From: Rotaria sp. Silwood1
Taxonomy: Eukaryota > Rotifera > Eurotatoria > Philodinida > Philodinidae
Direction: 5' to 3'
DNA: 64,000 nt
NCBI GenBank assembly: GCA_905250075.1
Contig: CAJNOP010000200.1
Coordinates: 211,416 to 275,415, forward strand
The notes beneath the pieces were generated by a model. It did not search any database. It was not told the origin of the DNA and was given only the letters and a program-made list of their open reading frames with translations. Shown here piece by piece: positions 30,512 through 42,409 of this stretch. Positions within the stretch are counted from its first letter, which is position 1. Every line of letters starts with the position of its first letter. Position numbers and translations under genes: made by a program.

Positions 30512-32155
30512 TCATTTACCATTTTTTATTTGAATTTGACATTCCTTATCCATATCTTTTGGTAATCGATCTTGAATTAATCTTTTTAATGTTGTAATCG
30601 AACACATAATATTCTCACATCCTATATAAATAATAATAGTTGATAATATTTTTCTATTTTATTTATTTACCAGGTAATTGAATTGGATGTGCTATTCGAC
30701 CGTTCGTCATGTTGAGATATTCCAATTGAATACCATATGAGTGATTATCTTCAAAATAGAATTCCATGTTTCTTATATAATGAATTTCAACTTACCTTGT
30801 CGATAAAGATCAAAAAAAAGTGCACTTGCAAGAGGAGGTTGATGAGGATAATTGACGCCCAGAAATGAGAGAATAGCCACGATTGTTGTTTCATGCTAAA
30901 CAATTTATCAATAAATTTAAATTTTTTTTTTCTCTTATCCTATTAATACATACTCCTGAATAGACTTTAACTTTTCGTCCTTTTGTTTTATTTAATATCA
31001 AATCTTCAGTATTCTCTAATATATCACGTAATAATGGACCTATGAATAAGAATATTTTTTAAATAAAAATAATCATTAATATTTATTTATAATAACACGA
31101 ACCACCGCGTAGACGATTGATTTCAGGCATAAACATAAGATGATAAGCTGATATATCGGATATATATTTAAGTTGACGAAGAATATCTGGAGTGACCCAA
31201 GACGGTGTTATATTATAAGCATCCTAATAATAGAAAATCATTTTCTTCAATATCCCTTTAAAAAAAATAAATTTAAAATCAATAATTATTTCTGTACTTC
31301 GATTAAGACGGTATCAGAAATAGCCCATGCATCAAACAGATTAGATACTGATTGGTTTGCATTCTTTTCAAGATATTGAAATAAATCCTTAAAACATAAT
31401 CATTTTAATTTTTTTTATATCATCAATAAAAGACAAACTCTATCTTACTTGAAATTCTTTACTAATATTTTGAATTCGTTCACTCTTGTGCATTTGTTGT
31501 ACTAGTGCTGAATAGTAGGCACAATCGCTCATACCTAACAACTAACAAAATTAAAAACAATTAATTTACTAGAAACATATATCATCAAAATCAAATCAAC
31601 ATGTTCTATTGATTTTGGTACTGTATGAACAGGAATAGGTTGCCATGGAAGATTTTCTGGCCAAGTATTAGTTGCTATTAAATGATCGATCGAAATATTA
31701 ATTTTTGATGAAGGATAAAGACCCAGTAACGTTAAATAGGCAGACATTAACGTTCGATCATAATCTGAACTTCGAACAAAAATCTAAAGTGTGAAATAAA
31801 ATTAAAAATATTTCAAATAAAAAAAAACACCATTACTTCAGATGCAACATAAGTCGAATTCAACAATGTTGAATAACGTTCACGAAAATATTGACCAAGA
31901 AGAATATGTTGAAATTTTCCACGTATTGTTAACGAACCAAGTCCATTGGACCAAAACGATACATCATTTGGATCCGATGGATACAACATTGTAGGTGTTC
32001 GTTCTCCATGACGAAATAGCTAAAGTATTATATCAATGAGATTAATATATATATATATATCCAATATTTCGACTTACTATATGAGTCGCAATAAGTTCAC
32101 GAGCAAAGTTCGATTTACTGAATAGAATCAGAAGGACAACGACAGAAGAAAACAT
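30512..32155 (-). CDS. Secreted histidine acid phosphatase (lysosomal/prostatic type)
   Basis: Ten exons: 32155-32078, 32019-31837, 31783-31601, 31541-31449, 31387-31298, 31223-31103, 31039-30954, 30895-30796, 30748-30671 and 30621-30512; 373 residues. It is a branch-2 histidine phosphatase that hydrolyses phosphomonoesters through a phosphohistidine. The signal peptide is MFSSVVVLLILFSKSNFA. The catalytic motif is LFRHGERTP, and the Arg/Asp block is FVRSSDYDRTLMSA (RS-D-DRT-MSA in ACP2/ACP3). WQPIPVHTVP is also shared with the human enzymes. A C-terminal Cys pair (PGCENIMC) and a final Cys near the end match the family disulfides. The proton-donor motif reads GHETT where ACP2/ACP3 have AHDTT. 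No transmembrane tail follows, unlike ACP2, so a soluble secreted or lysosomal enzyme is likely. Introns are about 45-70 bp. Confidence 0.92.
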
Positions 32156-32560
32156 TTTTACTGCTTTGATAATGTCAATCGTCGTAAATGCGAGAGTCAA
32201 AAAGAAAAAGAATAATCCTTGTGCAAATATATGCATATAGAAGAATGCACAGAAAGCAGTAGGATGAAAGCAATTATTGGTTATGATAAAAATACTATTC
32301 ACGTAATATATGCAAAAAGCTGATGTTAACTATTTTCTAGCATAGATATGTAGGATAAAATATTTTCCTTTCTCTTTCTGGCAACTCTGTTGGATATGAT
32401 GACAGTATGTGTATAAATAACAAGATGTTCTAAAAAAATTCATTTTAGTTTATTAAACTACCTATTTAACTGCTCGAAGAGTCTGATATGAATGATTATT
32501 TTCTATATTATGAATCCGAAACAATACCATCTATTATCAAAGTCAAAAATAAGTATTATA

Positions 32561-33529
32561 CTTAGGGTAATCCAAAAGTTCTGTTGTCGTTATCTTTTTT
32601 TCTTATAGAAGGCTTGAAAAAATTTTCTTTTTTTATGAACAGATAGAGCGTCTTTCGTTTTATGTTTCTATGCTATTTGATCATTATTCCACTAATATCA
32701 TAATAATAAAATTTCAATAAGAACTGTTTTTATTGAAAACTAGCTGGTGGCATTAGATCTTAACGGGCCGGGCACTTTTGCATTTCACTTTATTATCACT
32801 TATTACGTTGTATTAAAAAAAGAAAATATACCACAAGATGCAGCGTGAAAAGCTCTACAATTTACATAAGATCACTTATTTTATAGTTGCACTTTTTGTT
32901 TTCAAAATGGACAAAACTCTGAATGTGCAAATTTCGACGCTCCGCAAACGAAATTTTGTTTTTTGGTAAAAAATGGCTTCGTTTTTTCTTATCTCATCTT
33001 TTTATTACCTAATATGTTTTATTAAAAAAACAAAATACACTACAAGATGCAGCGTCAAAAGCTCTATAACTTACAAAGAACAATTATAAAAAGATGAGAT
33101 AGTAAAAGACGAAGTCGTCTTTTATCAAAAAAAATTCTTTTGCGCAGCGTCGAAATTTGCACGCTCACAGTTTTGTCCATTTTGAAAACCAAAAATAAGT
33201 GATCTTATGTAATTTATAGAGCTTTTCACGCTGCAACTTGTGGTATATTTTGCTTTTTAATACAACGTATTAAGTGATGATAAAATGAAATACAAAAGTG
33301 CCCCATTTATTATGCCACACCCGTTATGATCTAATATACCACCAGCTAGCTTTCAACAAAAACAGTTCTTATCGAAATTTTTTTTATTATGATATTAGTT
33401 GAATAATGATCAAATAGCATAGAAAAATAGAACAAAAAACGTTCTATCTGTTTATAAAAAAAGAAAATTTTTTTAAGCTTTCTATAAGAAAATAAGATAA
33501 TGGCGCCAGAAGTTTTGGATAACCCTAGA
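32561..33529. mobile_element. Palindromic mariner-type MITE, about 969 bp
   Basis: Flanked by TA on both sides. The left end is CTTAGGGTAATCCAAAAGTT. The right end, reverse complemented, is TCTAGGGTTATCCAAAACTT. These resemble mariner inverted repeats (TTAGG...CAAAAGT). The arms stay complementary through most of the element: AGATAGAGCGTCTTTCG and ACTGTTTTTATTGAAAAC on the left have counterparts at 33350-33450. The centre is near 33045. There is no transposase frame, so it is non-autonomous. It lies just 5' of the acid phosphatase gene. Confidence 0.85.
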
Positions 33530-36500
33530 TATTTTTCAACCGTTATATTCTGTGAAGATCATTCTAAATTGTTGAACTTTTTCCATAGATGAAACGAATA
33601 GGTATCTCTAAAGAGTTAACAATTGAAGATTAGAATTCATTATCTATTACTTTTATTAGGAAAACTCGTGTCTGATCAAGTTCAGTCGACTGCCTAGAAT
33701 CTATGAAAACTAAGAAATCTATAAAATATTTCATTTAACGGCTCTTAAATTTTTCAATACAATGGATTTGAACCAAATCGATTTGAAACTTAGCTTCAAA
33801 TCATACACTATACTTGTTCATCACTTTGACCACATGTCAGTTATTATTATTTGTCTAATCGTTCTCATCTTTTACTTCACATGTATTCTTGGTTACCTGA
33901 CGCTTTACTCTAGGTGTACTTTTTAAAATGTTCATTTTACTTCATCATGACATTGTAAGAAATATTCTAGCGGATAAAAACGAATGAAAATACGACAAAG
34001 ACTCATCATTCAACCATCAACTTCATTAGAAAAATCTGATACATAGAATGGAAACGACTAGTGTTAAAAGTCAATGCCGATCAATATGATATCTGGAGCA
34101 ATGATAACTATGATTACAGTTCTCTCGAAATGATTTGCAAAAACAACGAAAGCATATCGCATATAAATTAAAGAACAGCCAAATCAGGAAAATCAATAGA
34201 ACTGATTATCTGTATTAATAGTTCTTAGAAAATCGATTAAAAACAATAGTAGTCTTCTTCGACTTGGTTTGGTTGACTAACAGCTGTACCTGAAAAGCTG
34301 GTCATCCTGAAAATAATTAACATGCCTCTCTTTATTTAATCGTTTTCTGTTCGAGTTAACCATAACTGTGATAAGACCTAATATAAATAGTATAATCGTT
34401 CACTTTCAATTAGTATGAATAACTAATATTTCTATATGATAACTATCACAGAAAACCACTAAACATTGTTATTAAAAAATCTGATCTTCAACTGTACATG
34501 GTACTACTCCAAATTTAGAAAATAATTATATTTAGTTAAATTATTGTACTAATAAAATTATTTCAATTTTTTTAAACAATATTTCAAGGCCATCTCTAAA
34601 TAGCTTAGAAATACATTTTATGAGCATAGTCGTCTCCGCCTCCACGTCTTCATTGAATGACTCCATATATTTCAAACAGTTTGTACCAAATTACTTTTGT
34701 TCATCTTTGGTATACTCTAATTTAGTCAACAGTCGATCTTTATTGATTTCATTTATGATCATTCTATTGATAAATTCGTGCAATGAAGTCTTAATCTACA
34801 TTAATACGTATGTTTACTTTAAAATCTTAGGTGAAATAACTAGCACACTACCCTAATCGTATTTACTCAGTCTCACGTAATCAAATTTTAATCGTGTCAC
34901 GAAGATTAAACTTTTCAAGCCTTTCAAAGTTAATTTACTATTATATTTAATATTAATGTTATGGTTCTGCTTTCCTTCAGCAGATATAAGTCTTTTGTCG
35001 ACTATTAGAATACTTGCCCTCATATTATAGTTTTAATTATCGGCCTCCTAATGGGCAAACAGATGGTGAAGTGATATTCCAATATCTTTAGAAGTTCGAC
35101 TATGACATCACCACATGCCCAACCACTGAAAGAGTCCTGGTTACGCCCTGTTCTCAATTCTTGTTTTGATTTTATTAATACCGTCAATATGAAGACTATA
35201 TTTTGCTGCTTAAATTTTATTGAGGGTGATCTTAACATACAATTTCAACGTTCACTCGTGTAAGAATACAGGATTGTCACCGCAAGCGAGAGTGCTCTAT
35301 AATTTTTTAGAAATTTTACATTGAGGTTCACCAATTCAAGAAAAATCTTGTGCATCTTGTATTCAGAATATTAGGAAAAATTATGTTTCTCTTTAAAAAA
35401 TGTTTAGATTTTTGACGTTCCATTTAAAAGCGTCGAGTTTTTATCTAACGTTCAGATGAATGCGACAACCTTGTGAAGATGTTAACATTCTTCATTTTCG
35501 AATATAGGTTTTCAACATTTCATTGATATATGTATTCAAATCTCAGCATTGAAATAGTTCGAAGCTTTTATGCGATTCCTTTTATATTTGATTGAAATTT
35601 GCATTCTAAGTGAATTTGAGCCACTCAATCAAAATCTTTTTTACTATTATAGGAGAATGTCAATGTATAGGATGCTCATCCTTAGTTTCGCTGTGAAAAT
35701 GAAATATAAAATGTTAAAGACATACGTTATTCATAAAACTTTGAAGTTTTTACACATTATTTTATGTTTTTTCATAGATATAAAGATAATGAATATTCAT
35801 CACTCGCATATAAAAGTTTATTCTTCTACAATTAATATCAAAGAATTCATAAGTCAGTTACAAAACGTTTATGAATGTATGCTTAATCAAAATCAATCCA
35901 TGTTGAAGATAAAGTCTTCATTAGTAGTCAATGAAGATGTCTATCTCAAAATACATAAATAATATATAGTGTTATACTACACCAGTTATTCTAAAATATA
36001 TCTGACGACTTTTCTTTCTCTTTTGGTTATATTCATCGTAGAGATATCAATCGAGTAATGGTTTTTTTTGAGTAGTTCTTGACGCATCATCGTTTAATAT
36101 CGTATCATTATAATCAAATACAAACCAATCATTTGATGACGTAAAGAAAATTTTTTAGTAGGACAGTCCCTCTATCGGACGTTATCGAGCTGATATGGTC
36201 GTATACGACAAATTGTAGGACTGAACAAACGAAGAATGATAAAAACGGAGGATCAGAAAAACAGAAGGAATCAAATGATCAAGGGTCGAAGATGAAATAA
36301 CTAATAGCAGACAGAATAAACGAAGGCACGCTATAAGGAGGATTAATTAACGGCGAATATTCCAATTTTTCGTTGTACTTTAATCGAAGATGTATTAAGT
36401 CAAAGCAAAATGTACAATTATCGACTATACTTCCGAAGCACTTGCTGTTATATGCACTCATTCACAAAACTATTGAATCAAAATAAGACGTAACTTTAGA

Positions 36501-38600
36501 GACCATGGAATAGAAACAATACTTTTGAACTAAGTTTTCGGCACTCAACGTCGTTTTTATTTGAGATATCAGAGCTGCTATCGTAGATTTCCTTCTTTAT
36601 TCTCCGTGTTTCTCTGTTTCAAATGTCGATGTAGTTAGAAAAAATTAAAATAAAAGATCTAATCGACGTCAACCAGAAGAACCTGACCAAGAGTTACTTT
36701 GATGGAGAATATCCATGGAATAAAATTGTGCACATGCATGTTGCGCACATAACTAGGCTTATAAAAGTTTTTATTTCATATCTTCATCAACAGTCAACAG
36801 TTAAAAAACTTGTTACGCAAGACGTAAGTATGATTTATTTAATTTACAATAGCATTGATTGTTCTGAAAACATTATTTCTTATCTTATGATATTAGGTTA
36901 TGAAAATGGGTAAAATGACTTCTCTTTTTATACTAATCTTTCATTATTGAACGATTCTATAAGAGCTACTCTGAAGCCAGATGACGAAGGAGGAGGTCTC
37001 CGAAATATCATGTCATTAGGAAAGGGAGAGAGGGTCTCCAAAATATTACGTCATCAGGAAGAGGAGGAAGGGTCTTCAAAATATCACCTTCGATCAAAGA
37101 GTGACGGAAGGGGCTAAAACTAGCGACTAAATGATCGATGTTATTCAATAACTACCGTGAAAAGTTAATTATTAGGTGAAAGAATAATCCACGCTCATCA
37201 GCGAGGTGAACATAAATTTTACTTCAACATATGCGTTTTCTCGGCAGCGATGGATACCACGATATTGTTACTTAATATAAAGATTAAATGAAATTTTTGG
37301 CTTCCCTTTCTTTATAATCTCAATATCATTTACTCAAACAATCAATATTTGAGAGTTCAGCTCTCACCACATCTAGAAAGAAAGAATGCGAAAATATCAA
37401 CATCAAGCGATATATTCACTATTTATCATGTAAAATGTCATTCGAGAAAGACCGAAATATTTTCACCGATGAAATAGACAACTGTGACATTTGTCCTTTG
37501 AGAGTTCGTATATGATTCTATCATTCCCAAACAGTGCCTGCACAAAACGCATACGAAACAGTATTCTGAGCAAGAAATAATAAATGTGAGGTGTTCAGAA
37601 ACGAAAAGGTGTACGTTTGTTGTTCTTATTAAGAGAGAGTTATTGGACAATGTTGTATTGAAGATTTATCTAACAAGGTTAATTGGAACTTTATACCTTT
37701 GAATGCATTTACTCCCCTTTATTGTATACGATCAATTTGTTACATACTATACAAAAGTTTGAGAATGAGTCGATTAGTAAGAAACATCGAAGAGCAGCAT
37801 GATAAAAACAAATTTTCCGATTATTCATGTTTTTCGTCCGGCAACAAGATTAAAATGAATAAAGCAGAAGTGGATAACATCAACTTTTGAAACTGTTTTT
37901 AATTCTCATTCTTTTTGAATTTTACTTTTAGTTTGTTGAAATCAAGTTTTTATTTGCATTCAAATATGACAACCATTTATGAAATATTTGGTAAGTTTGT
38001 GATACAAAACCATAAATTTCTAGAAGATTTTCGTTAGTATATATGCTATAAGAGGAAATTAATAGGTAAAATTTATGAAAGAAAGTTAATTTTTAGTGGC
38101 TAAATTTCAATAAATAGAATATAAACTACTCTTCTACTCATAAAACGATAATAAAAATAAAATTTTGATGATCATGTAGATCAAAATTAAAGCTTTAGAA
38201 TTTTCATTGACACGTGAGTTTCGAATATTAGTTTTCCGGAAGCTAAAAACATGCGGCTAAATGTTGAAATTTAATTTAATAGTCAAATATAATATGATTT
38301 TCCTTTCTTCTATGAGAGCATCTGAGATGTGTTCTATGAAAACACTCATGTAAAGAGTATACTAAATCGTTTTCAACAGTAGATATTCAGAATAAATATT
38401 GCATTTCCTAGTCGCTGAACACAAGGGGTTTAAAAAGCAAGTTTTTATATAAAATCTAAAACATCTATCAAGATATTTTTGTTTAAATCAAAATTTGATC
38501 TAGCTTATACCACATGAGCATCGTTAAAACTCTTGTCATAATTTGCAAAATGACTTGAAATCAACAAAAATGAAGTAGAAATATATGAACTTTTTTTCGT
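33530..38600. other. Gene-poor accessory stretch
   Basis: No gene I can support. The 130-codon open frame at 35570-35962 has no recognisable domain and uses Ile/Leu/Tyr codons typical of AT-rich noncoding sequence. A minisatellite (36974-37090) is listed separately. Confidence 0.45.
36974..37090. repeat. Minisatellite, about 38-bp unit, three copies
   Basis: Three tandem units share AGGA(A)-purine run-GGTCT(C/T)C(A/G)AAATAT(C/T)A, for example GGTCTCCGAAATATCATG, GGTCTCCAAAATATTACG and GGTCTTCAAAATATCACC. The unit is purine-rich on the plus strand. Confidence 0.75.
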
Positions 38601-38613
38601 ATTTTCCGTTTAG

Positions 38614-38803
38614 ATGCTATGTTACGTTCCGATGACCTTCAAAATGATACGGATCTAGTCTATCATTTATGTCAAATGTTGAACGACAATCAATTTTGGT
38701 ACGTTGTTCCTCGTCTTTAATTGTATTTTGAGAGTTTCTTTACTTTTCTAGGTCTTCTGAAATCATGGAGAAGATCAAACCAAGTTTATTTGAGAAAGCG
38801 GGT
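38614..38803 (+). pseudogene. Transposase-like gene fragment, upstream half, cut at codons EKAG
   Basis: Two short coding blocks, about 38614-38698 and 38752-38803, are separated by a 53-bp GTACGT..CTAG intron. Translated pieces are LQNDTDLVYHLCQMLNDNQF and EIMEKIKPSLFEKAG. Coding character then stops abruptly and is replaced by a G-rich hexamer-like array. The last four codons (EKAG) are the first four of the fragment at 41808-42340 on the opposite strand. That suggests the two are halves of one gene family, broken at the same site. No start codon or upstream exon was identified. Confidence 0.45.
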
Positions 38804-38906
38804 GGTGTGGGTGTGGGCGTGGGCGTGGATGTGGATGTGGATGTGGGTGTGGGTGTGGGTATGCTTTGTTGTATTCCAATAGGGTACCCATCCAGTCACA
38901 CCCCAA
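38799..38906. repeat. Telomere-like G-rich array meeting a C-rich segment head to head
   Basis: From about 38799 to 38862 the plus strand is a chain of GTGGGT, GTGGGC and GTGGAT hexamers. After about 25 bp it is followed by a C-rich piece (CCAGTCACACCCC, to 38905). G-rich then C-rich on one strand is the polarity of an end-to-end telomere junction or of a short element with inverted ends. The hexamer resembles TGTGGG, the bdelloid telomere repeat as I recall it. Confidence 0.7.
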
Positions 38907-39839
38907 ATAGGCTTTGATAATTATTTTTCATAATGTTAATTGATTTTATGTTTTTTTTCCAGTTATCTAGCTTTTACTTGTGTTTAATCAGTATTGTAAG
39001 ATTTTCGTTTTGTCAATTAAATTTTGTAGAAACGTTTATAAAGATTCACGAACACATGAAAACTCTAATTGAATTCGACAGAGAGTAGTTTCTGTTCTAT
39101 TGATGGTTCTTATGTGAAGTTTACTAGTTATATTTTCAAAGATATAGCACAATATCAGTTCAAAACTATGAATAAATTGTTGTTAGTTTAATAAAACCAT
39201 TTGTGGTTACACATTATATAAAACACCAATCTTTTTTCTTTTCAATCGGTTCTTCACCCATGAATGACAGTTGAAACCCATTGGTGGCATTGGCTTCGTT
39301 GTTGGAAATTATTCCCACATTGGTAAAAACATCATGTTGAACCCATGGCGTAAATATCTGCGAAAAAAACAGATTTTCAAAACGTCTTTTCCCATTGTTG
39401 CGAAACACGTTAAACCGATCAGCATTAGTAAGTTTCGCTGTTGCTGAAAAAACTGACACGAAACGCATGTTTTGGAGCATCAAAAAACAAAAAAAAATTG
39501 ATAGGCTCTCGACTATTTATTCACTCGATAATCCAATCCTATTGTTCTATTATTCATTCATACACGATAATGAGAACTTAACGAAAACTGTTAGTGAGAT
39601 TTGAGCAGTTCTTCGAGACAGATTCGAATAAGAGAATAGAAGATGAAACAGATTAGAAGACGACCAAACAACCACTGTGCTAAAGCAGCTCGAAGAACGA
39701 AACGATTTATTGTAGCCTGATTTTCAGATCGTATAAATATCGTCATAGACTTTACAAGAATGGATTTTCAATACCGCTTTTTAACGAATGTCGATATTTA
39801 GGATGTCATTATTCTGCTGATCTCACACAAATATAAATT

Positions 39840-40130
39840 ATTATTAATTTAAATTTAAAACAACTATAAATCATTTTTTTTTCATAATTTATATTTGAAA
39901 TAATTATGACTCATTGTAGTTTATAATTATTATTAAATATAAATTATAAGATAAGAAATTATATTTAAAACAAATTAAATTAAATTAAATTTTGTAGATT
40001 ATATATTTAAATAAATATAAATTGTGATGATTTATATCTATTTTTAAATATAGATTATGAAAAAAATTTAAATTAACAATAATAAATTTTATGCATAGAT
40101 TAAATGCGAATTAAATATAAATTGACACCT
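39840..40130. repeat. Degenerate AT-rich repeat tract
   Basis: About 290 bp built from variants of TAAATATAAATTAT in both orientations, nearly free of G and C. No gene. Confidence 0.5.
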
Positions 40131-41489
40131 CTAGTCCATATTAGATTGGTGAACTCAGGTGTTTTGAATTCCACCTTGCAATGTCTTATTGTATGAATTT
40201 TTGATCATCTAATATCACTGTTTAACTAACATAAAATAATAACGAAAAGCAAAGTAAAATATAAAACCATGATGAACGGATGATCCAATGCATTGAATTA
40301 TATAAAATGAATAGAATATAATACTCTGTTCAAAAATTTTTGGGATAATATCATGACTTATTTCTCAGCAACGAAACGTCGAATGAACTTTAGTTGTTTT
40401 TGAAGAAAAAAAGTCCCGAGAAAAAAGTTGTTTTCCTTCACAGTTGCTTATTTAGTAAAATTGCAAGACTGGAGAACACTCTTTCAGATACCCTTATGAA
40501 AACTTCGTAACATTTAAATGAGTTAGTTTGTAAAGTAAAATTATTCAAAACTATGTTAAACATCAGTAGAATAACTCATTAGATGTTCTACAAAACTTTT
40601 TACTCAAAATATATATTTTTAATTCTTTTTCTATTCTATTTTTAATGGTATTGTAAACTAACTAATTTTTAAAATTTTCTAGTTTTTACTAAATTAATAT
40701 TCTGCTTAAATATCTAATAAAAGGAGAATGTTTTAGTTGGTAGTGTAATGAAAACAAAACTTTCCAAGGATGATTTTATGAGATTTTTTAAAAGCTTTAT
40801 TGGTAACCATATTTAGTTCAGACTAAAAAACAGACGATACCACAAATTGAGTGATCAAAAATACGGAAAAGTCACGTTGAAAATACACTCACCTTTGAAT
40901 CGTACTTTAGTTTTATTGTATTCAACCAGCAGTAAAATTTTTCGATAGTGATGTTTCATTTTTTATACTTTTATTTTTAAGAAAAGAAAACAAAATGAGG
41001 TCTGCCCTAAATTTCTCTGCTGAGAAATAACTTCTGAGATTATTCAAAAGACATACAACATTTAATTATTACATGGTATTCACTAAACAGGATGAGTCAT
41101 CTGTTTGTCATTGTATTTGATTTACTGTTTCCTTTTGTTGATGTCTATGCCTAACGATAATTGTAAAGGATCAAACAAGAAAAATAAAGAAACATGAAAT
41201 TCAAGGGAGTTCCATTGACCATTTTATTTCTTTACTTGCGTGAACGCTTGGCCAAGCCTATTTTCATTCCCGTGTAATGCTGACGTTCACAAAAAACTTT
41301 TTAGCAATAAAAGGGCTGAAGAAAAAAGTATTGAACATACAATATTTTAGATGACTCATACAGTGTTTCTATTGCTTGAAGAAAGCAACTGTGTTGCCAG
41401 TGTATATGATAAAAATTTAAAAACAAAACCTAGGGGTTGGTAACTTGAAACGAGTTTAAAAAAATAAAGGCATCTCGTATCTTGCCGGA

Positions 41490-41790
41490 AAAACTGAATC
41501 GGTGAAATGCGTTTTACGCGGAGAAAAAATGCAGCGAAGCGCCTTATTGAACATTTCTCCTAGGAAACGAAACCAAACGCTTTCGAAAAATAAAAGCATT
41601 TTGAATAGTTTTCAGAAATCTAAATCTGCGAAAAAATGTATTACTCAAAGAAAAAACGCAGAGAAAGATCTTTTGGAATAGTTTTTTCTAGGAAACGAAG
41701 TGAAACGCATTCGAGAAATACACGAGTTATGTATCATGTCCGAAACCTGAATCTGCGAAACACGTTTAATGCAAACAAAAATGTCGATAA
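41490..41790. repeat. Tandem repeat with about 128-bp period
   Basis: CTGAATCGGTGAAATGCG, CTAAATCTGCGAAAAAATG and CTGAATCTGCGAAACACG recur at about 41494, 41622 and 41749. Between them, CCTAGGAAACGAAACCAAACG and CTAGGAAACGAAGTGAAACG recur about 125 bp apart. That makes two full copies plus a partial third. Confidence 0.65.
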
Positions 41791-41791
41791 A

Positions 41792-41810
41792 TCACACCCA
41801 CATCCATACT
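41792..41810 (-). repeat. Short telomere-like G-rich motif at the end of the transposase fragment
   Basis: The minus strand reads GTATGGATGTGGGTGTG directly after the last codons of the downstream transposase-like fragment, with the G-rich strand pointing away from the coding sequence. Confidence 0.5.
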
Positions 41811-42340
41811 CTCAGTAATAACAGTAGATTGTGGTCTGAGCTTGCAGTTTCTTATTGCAAGTTGACTTCTGACAATTTCAGCAATCAGTGGATCTGATCG
41901 TTCCAAAAGACGAGGAAAAGTATCAACTAAGTTTACAGTATGATCACATGTTCGACTAAAAAATTCTCCATAATTTTGAATATCTTTATTACAAACTTCT
42001 AAAACTTCTTCAGAAAGTTGTCCAATGCGAATATCATGGTTACGACAAATTAATTCACAAGAATGAAAAACAAGGCTATGAGGTGTCAAATTATATTGCA
42101 CCCAAGATAAATTTGATGATATAAACTTTGCTAAGTCAATGCATCTTTCTCGAAAAATAGTCGTGTTAACACTATTAGTTGACGAAACTATTCATAAAAT
42201 TACTGATAACTGATGCATTAGTTTTTTAAGATTATCTTGATCTTCAGGTAGTACACATTCATCTATATCGAGTCGATATTTTTCTGAAAAGAATTCTCTT
42301 CCCTGGTGACCAATGGTTGAATCTCCAGCTTTTTCGTTTG
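41808..42340 (-). pseudogene. Transposase-like gene fragment, downstream half, with an in-frame stop
   Basis: Reads leftward from about 42340: EKAGDSTIGHQGREFF, then CVLPEDQDNLKKLMHQL, a TGA stop at 42194-42192, then NLTPHSLVFHSCELI, IGQLSEEVLEVCNKDIQ and LLERSDPLIAEI. The SEE-LE--NKDI-(...)SDP pattern resembles, from memory, the C-terminal part of transposase-like proteins common in invertebrate genomes (medium-low certainty). Frame is kept for about 175 codons apart from the one stop, so decay is recent. Both ends abut G-rich repeats (42339 onward and 41792-41810). Confidence 0.55.
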
Positions 42341-42408
42341 GGTGGGTGTGCATGAATGTGAATACTGGTGAAGGTGTAGTTGTTGGATAGGCTCACATCC
42401 ACACCCCA
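42339..42408. repeat. Second telomere-like G-rich / C-rich junction
   Basis: The plus strand runs GGGTGGGTGTG and degenerate GTGAATACTGGTGAAGGTG, then after about 15 bp CTCACATCCACACCCC. This is the same polarity and overall layout as the 38.8 kb array, but shorter. The C-rich halves of the two loci align (both GGGGTGTG..GATG and CCTAT..ACAAC when reverse complemented). Confidence 0.55.
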
Positions 42409-42409
42409 T

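Noticed and set aside
35570-35962. 130-codon open frame as a gene
   Set aside because: Long for chance in AT-rich DNA but no domain, no splice context and no codon pattern like the neighbouring genes.
39214-39483. 89-codon minus-strand frame (ends KKKDWCFI)
   Set aside because: Less AT-biased than noise and possibly an exon remnant, but I recognise no family and no flanking splice sites, so I did not call it.
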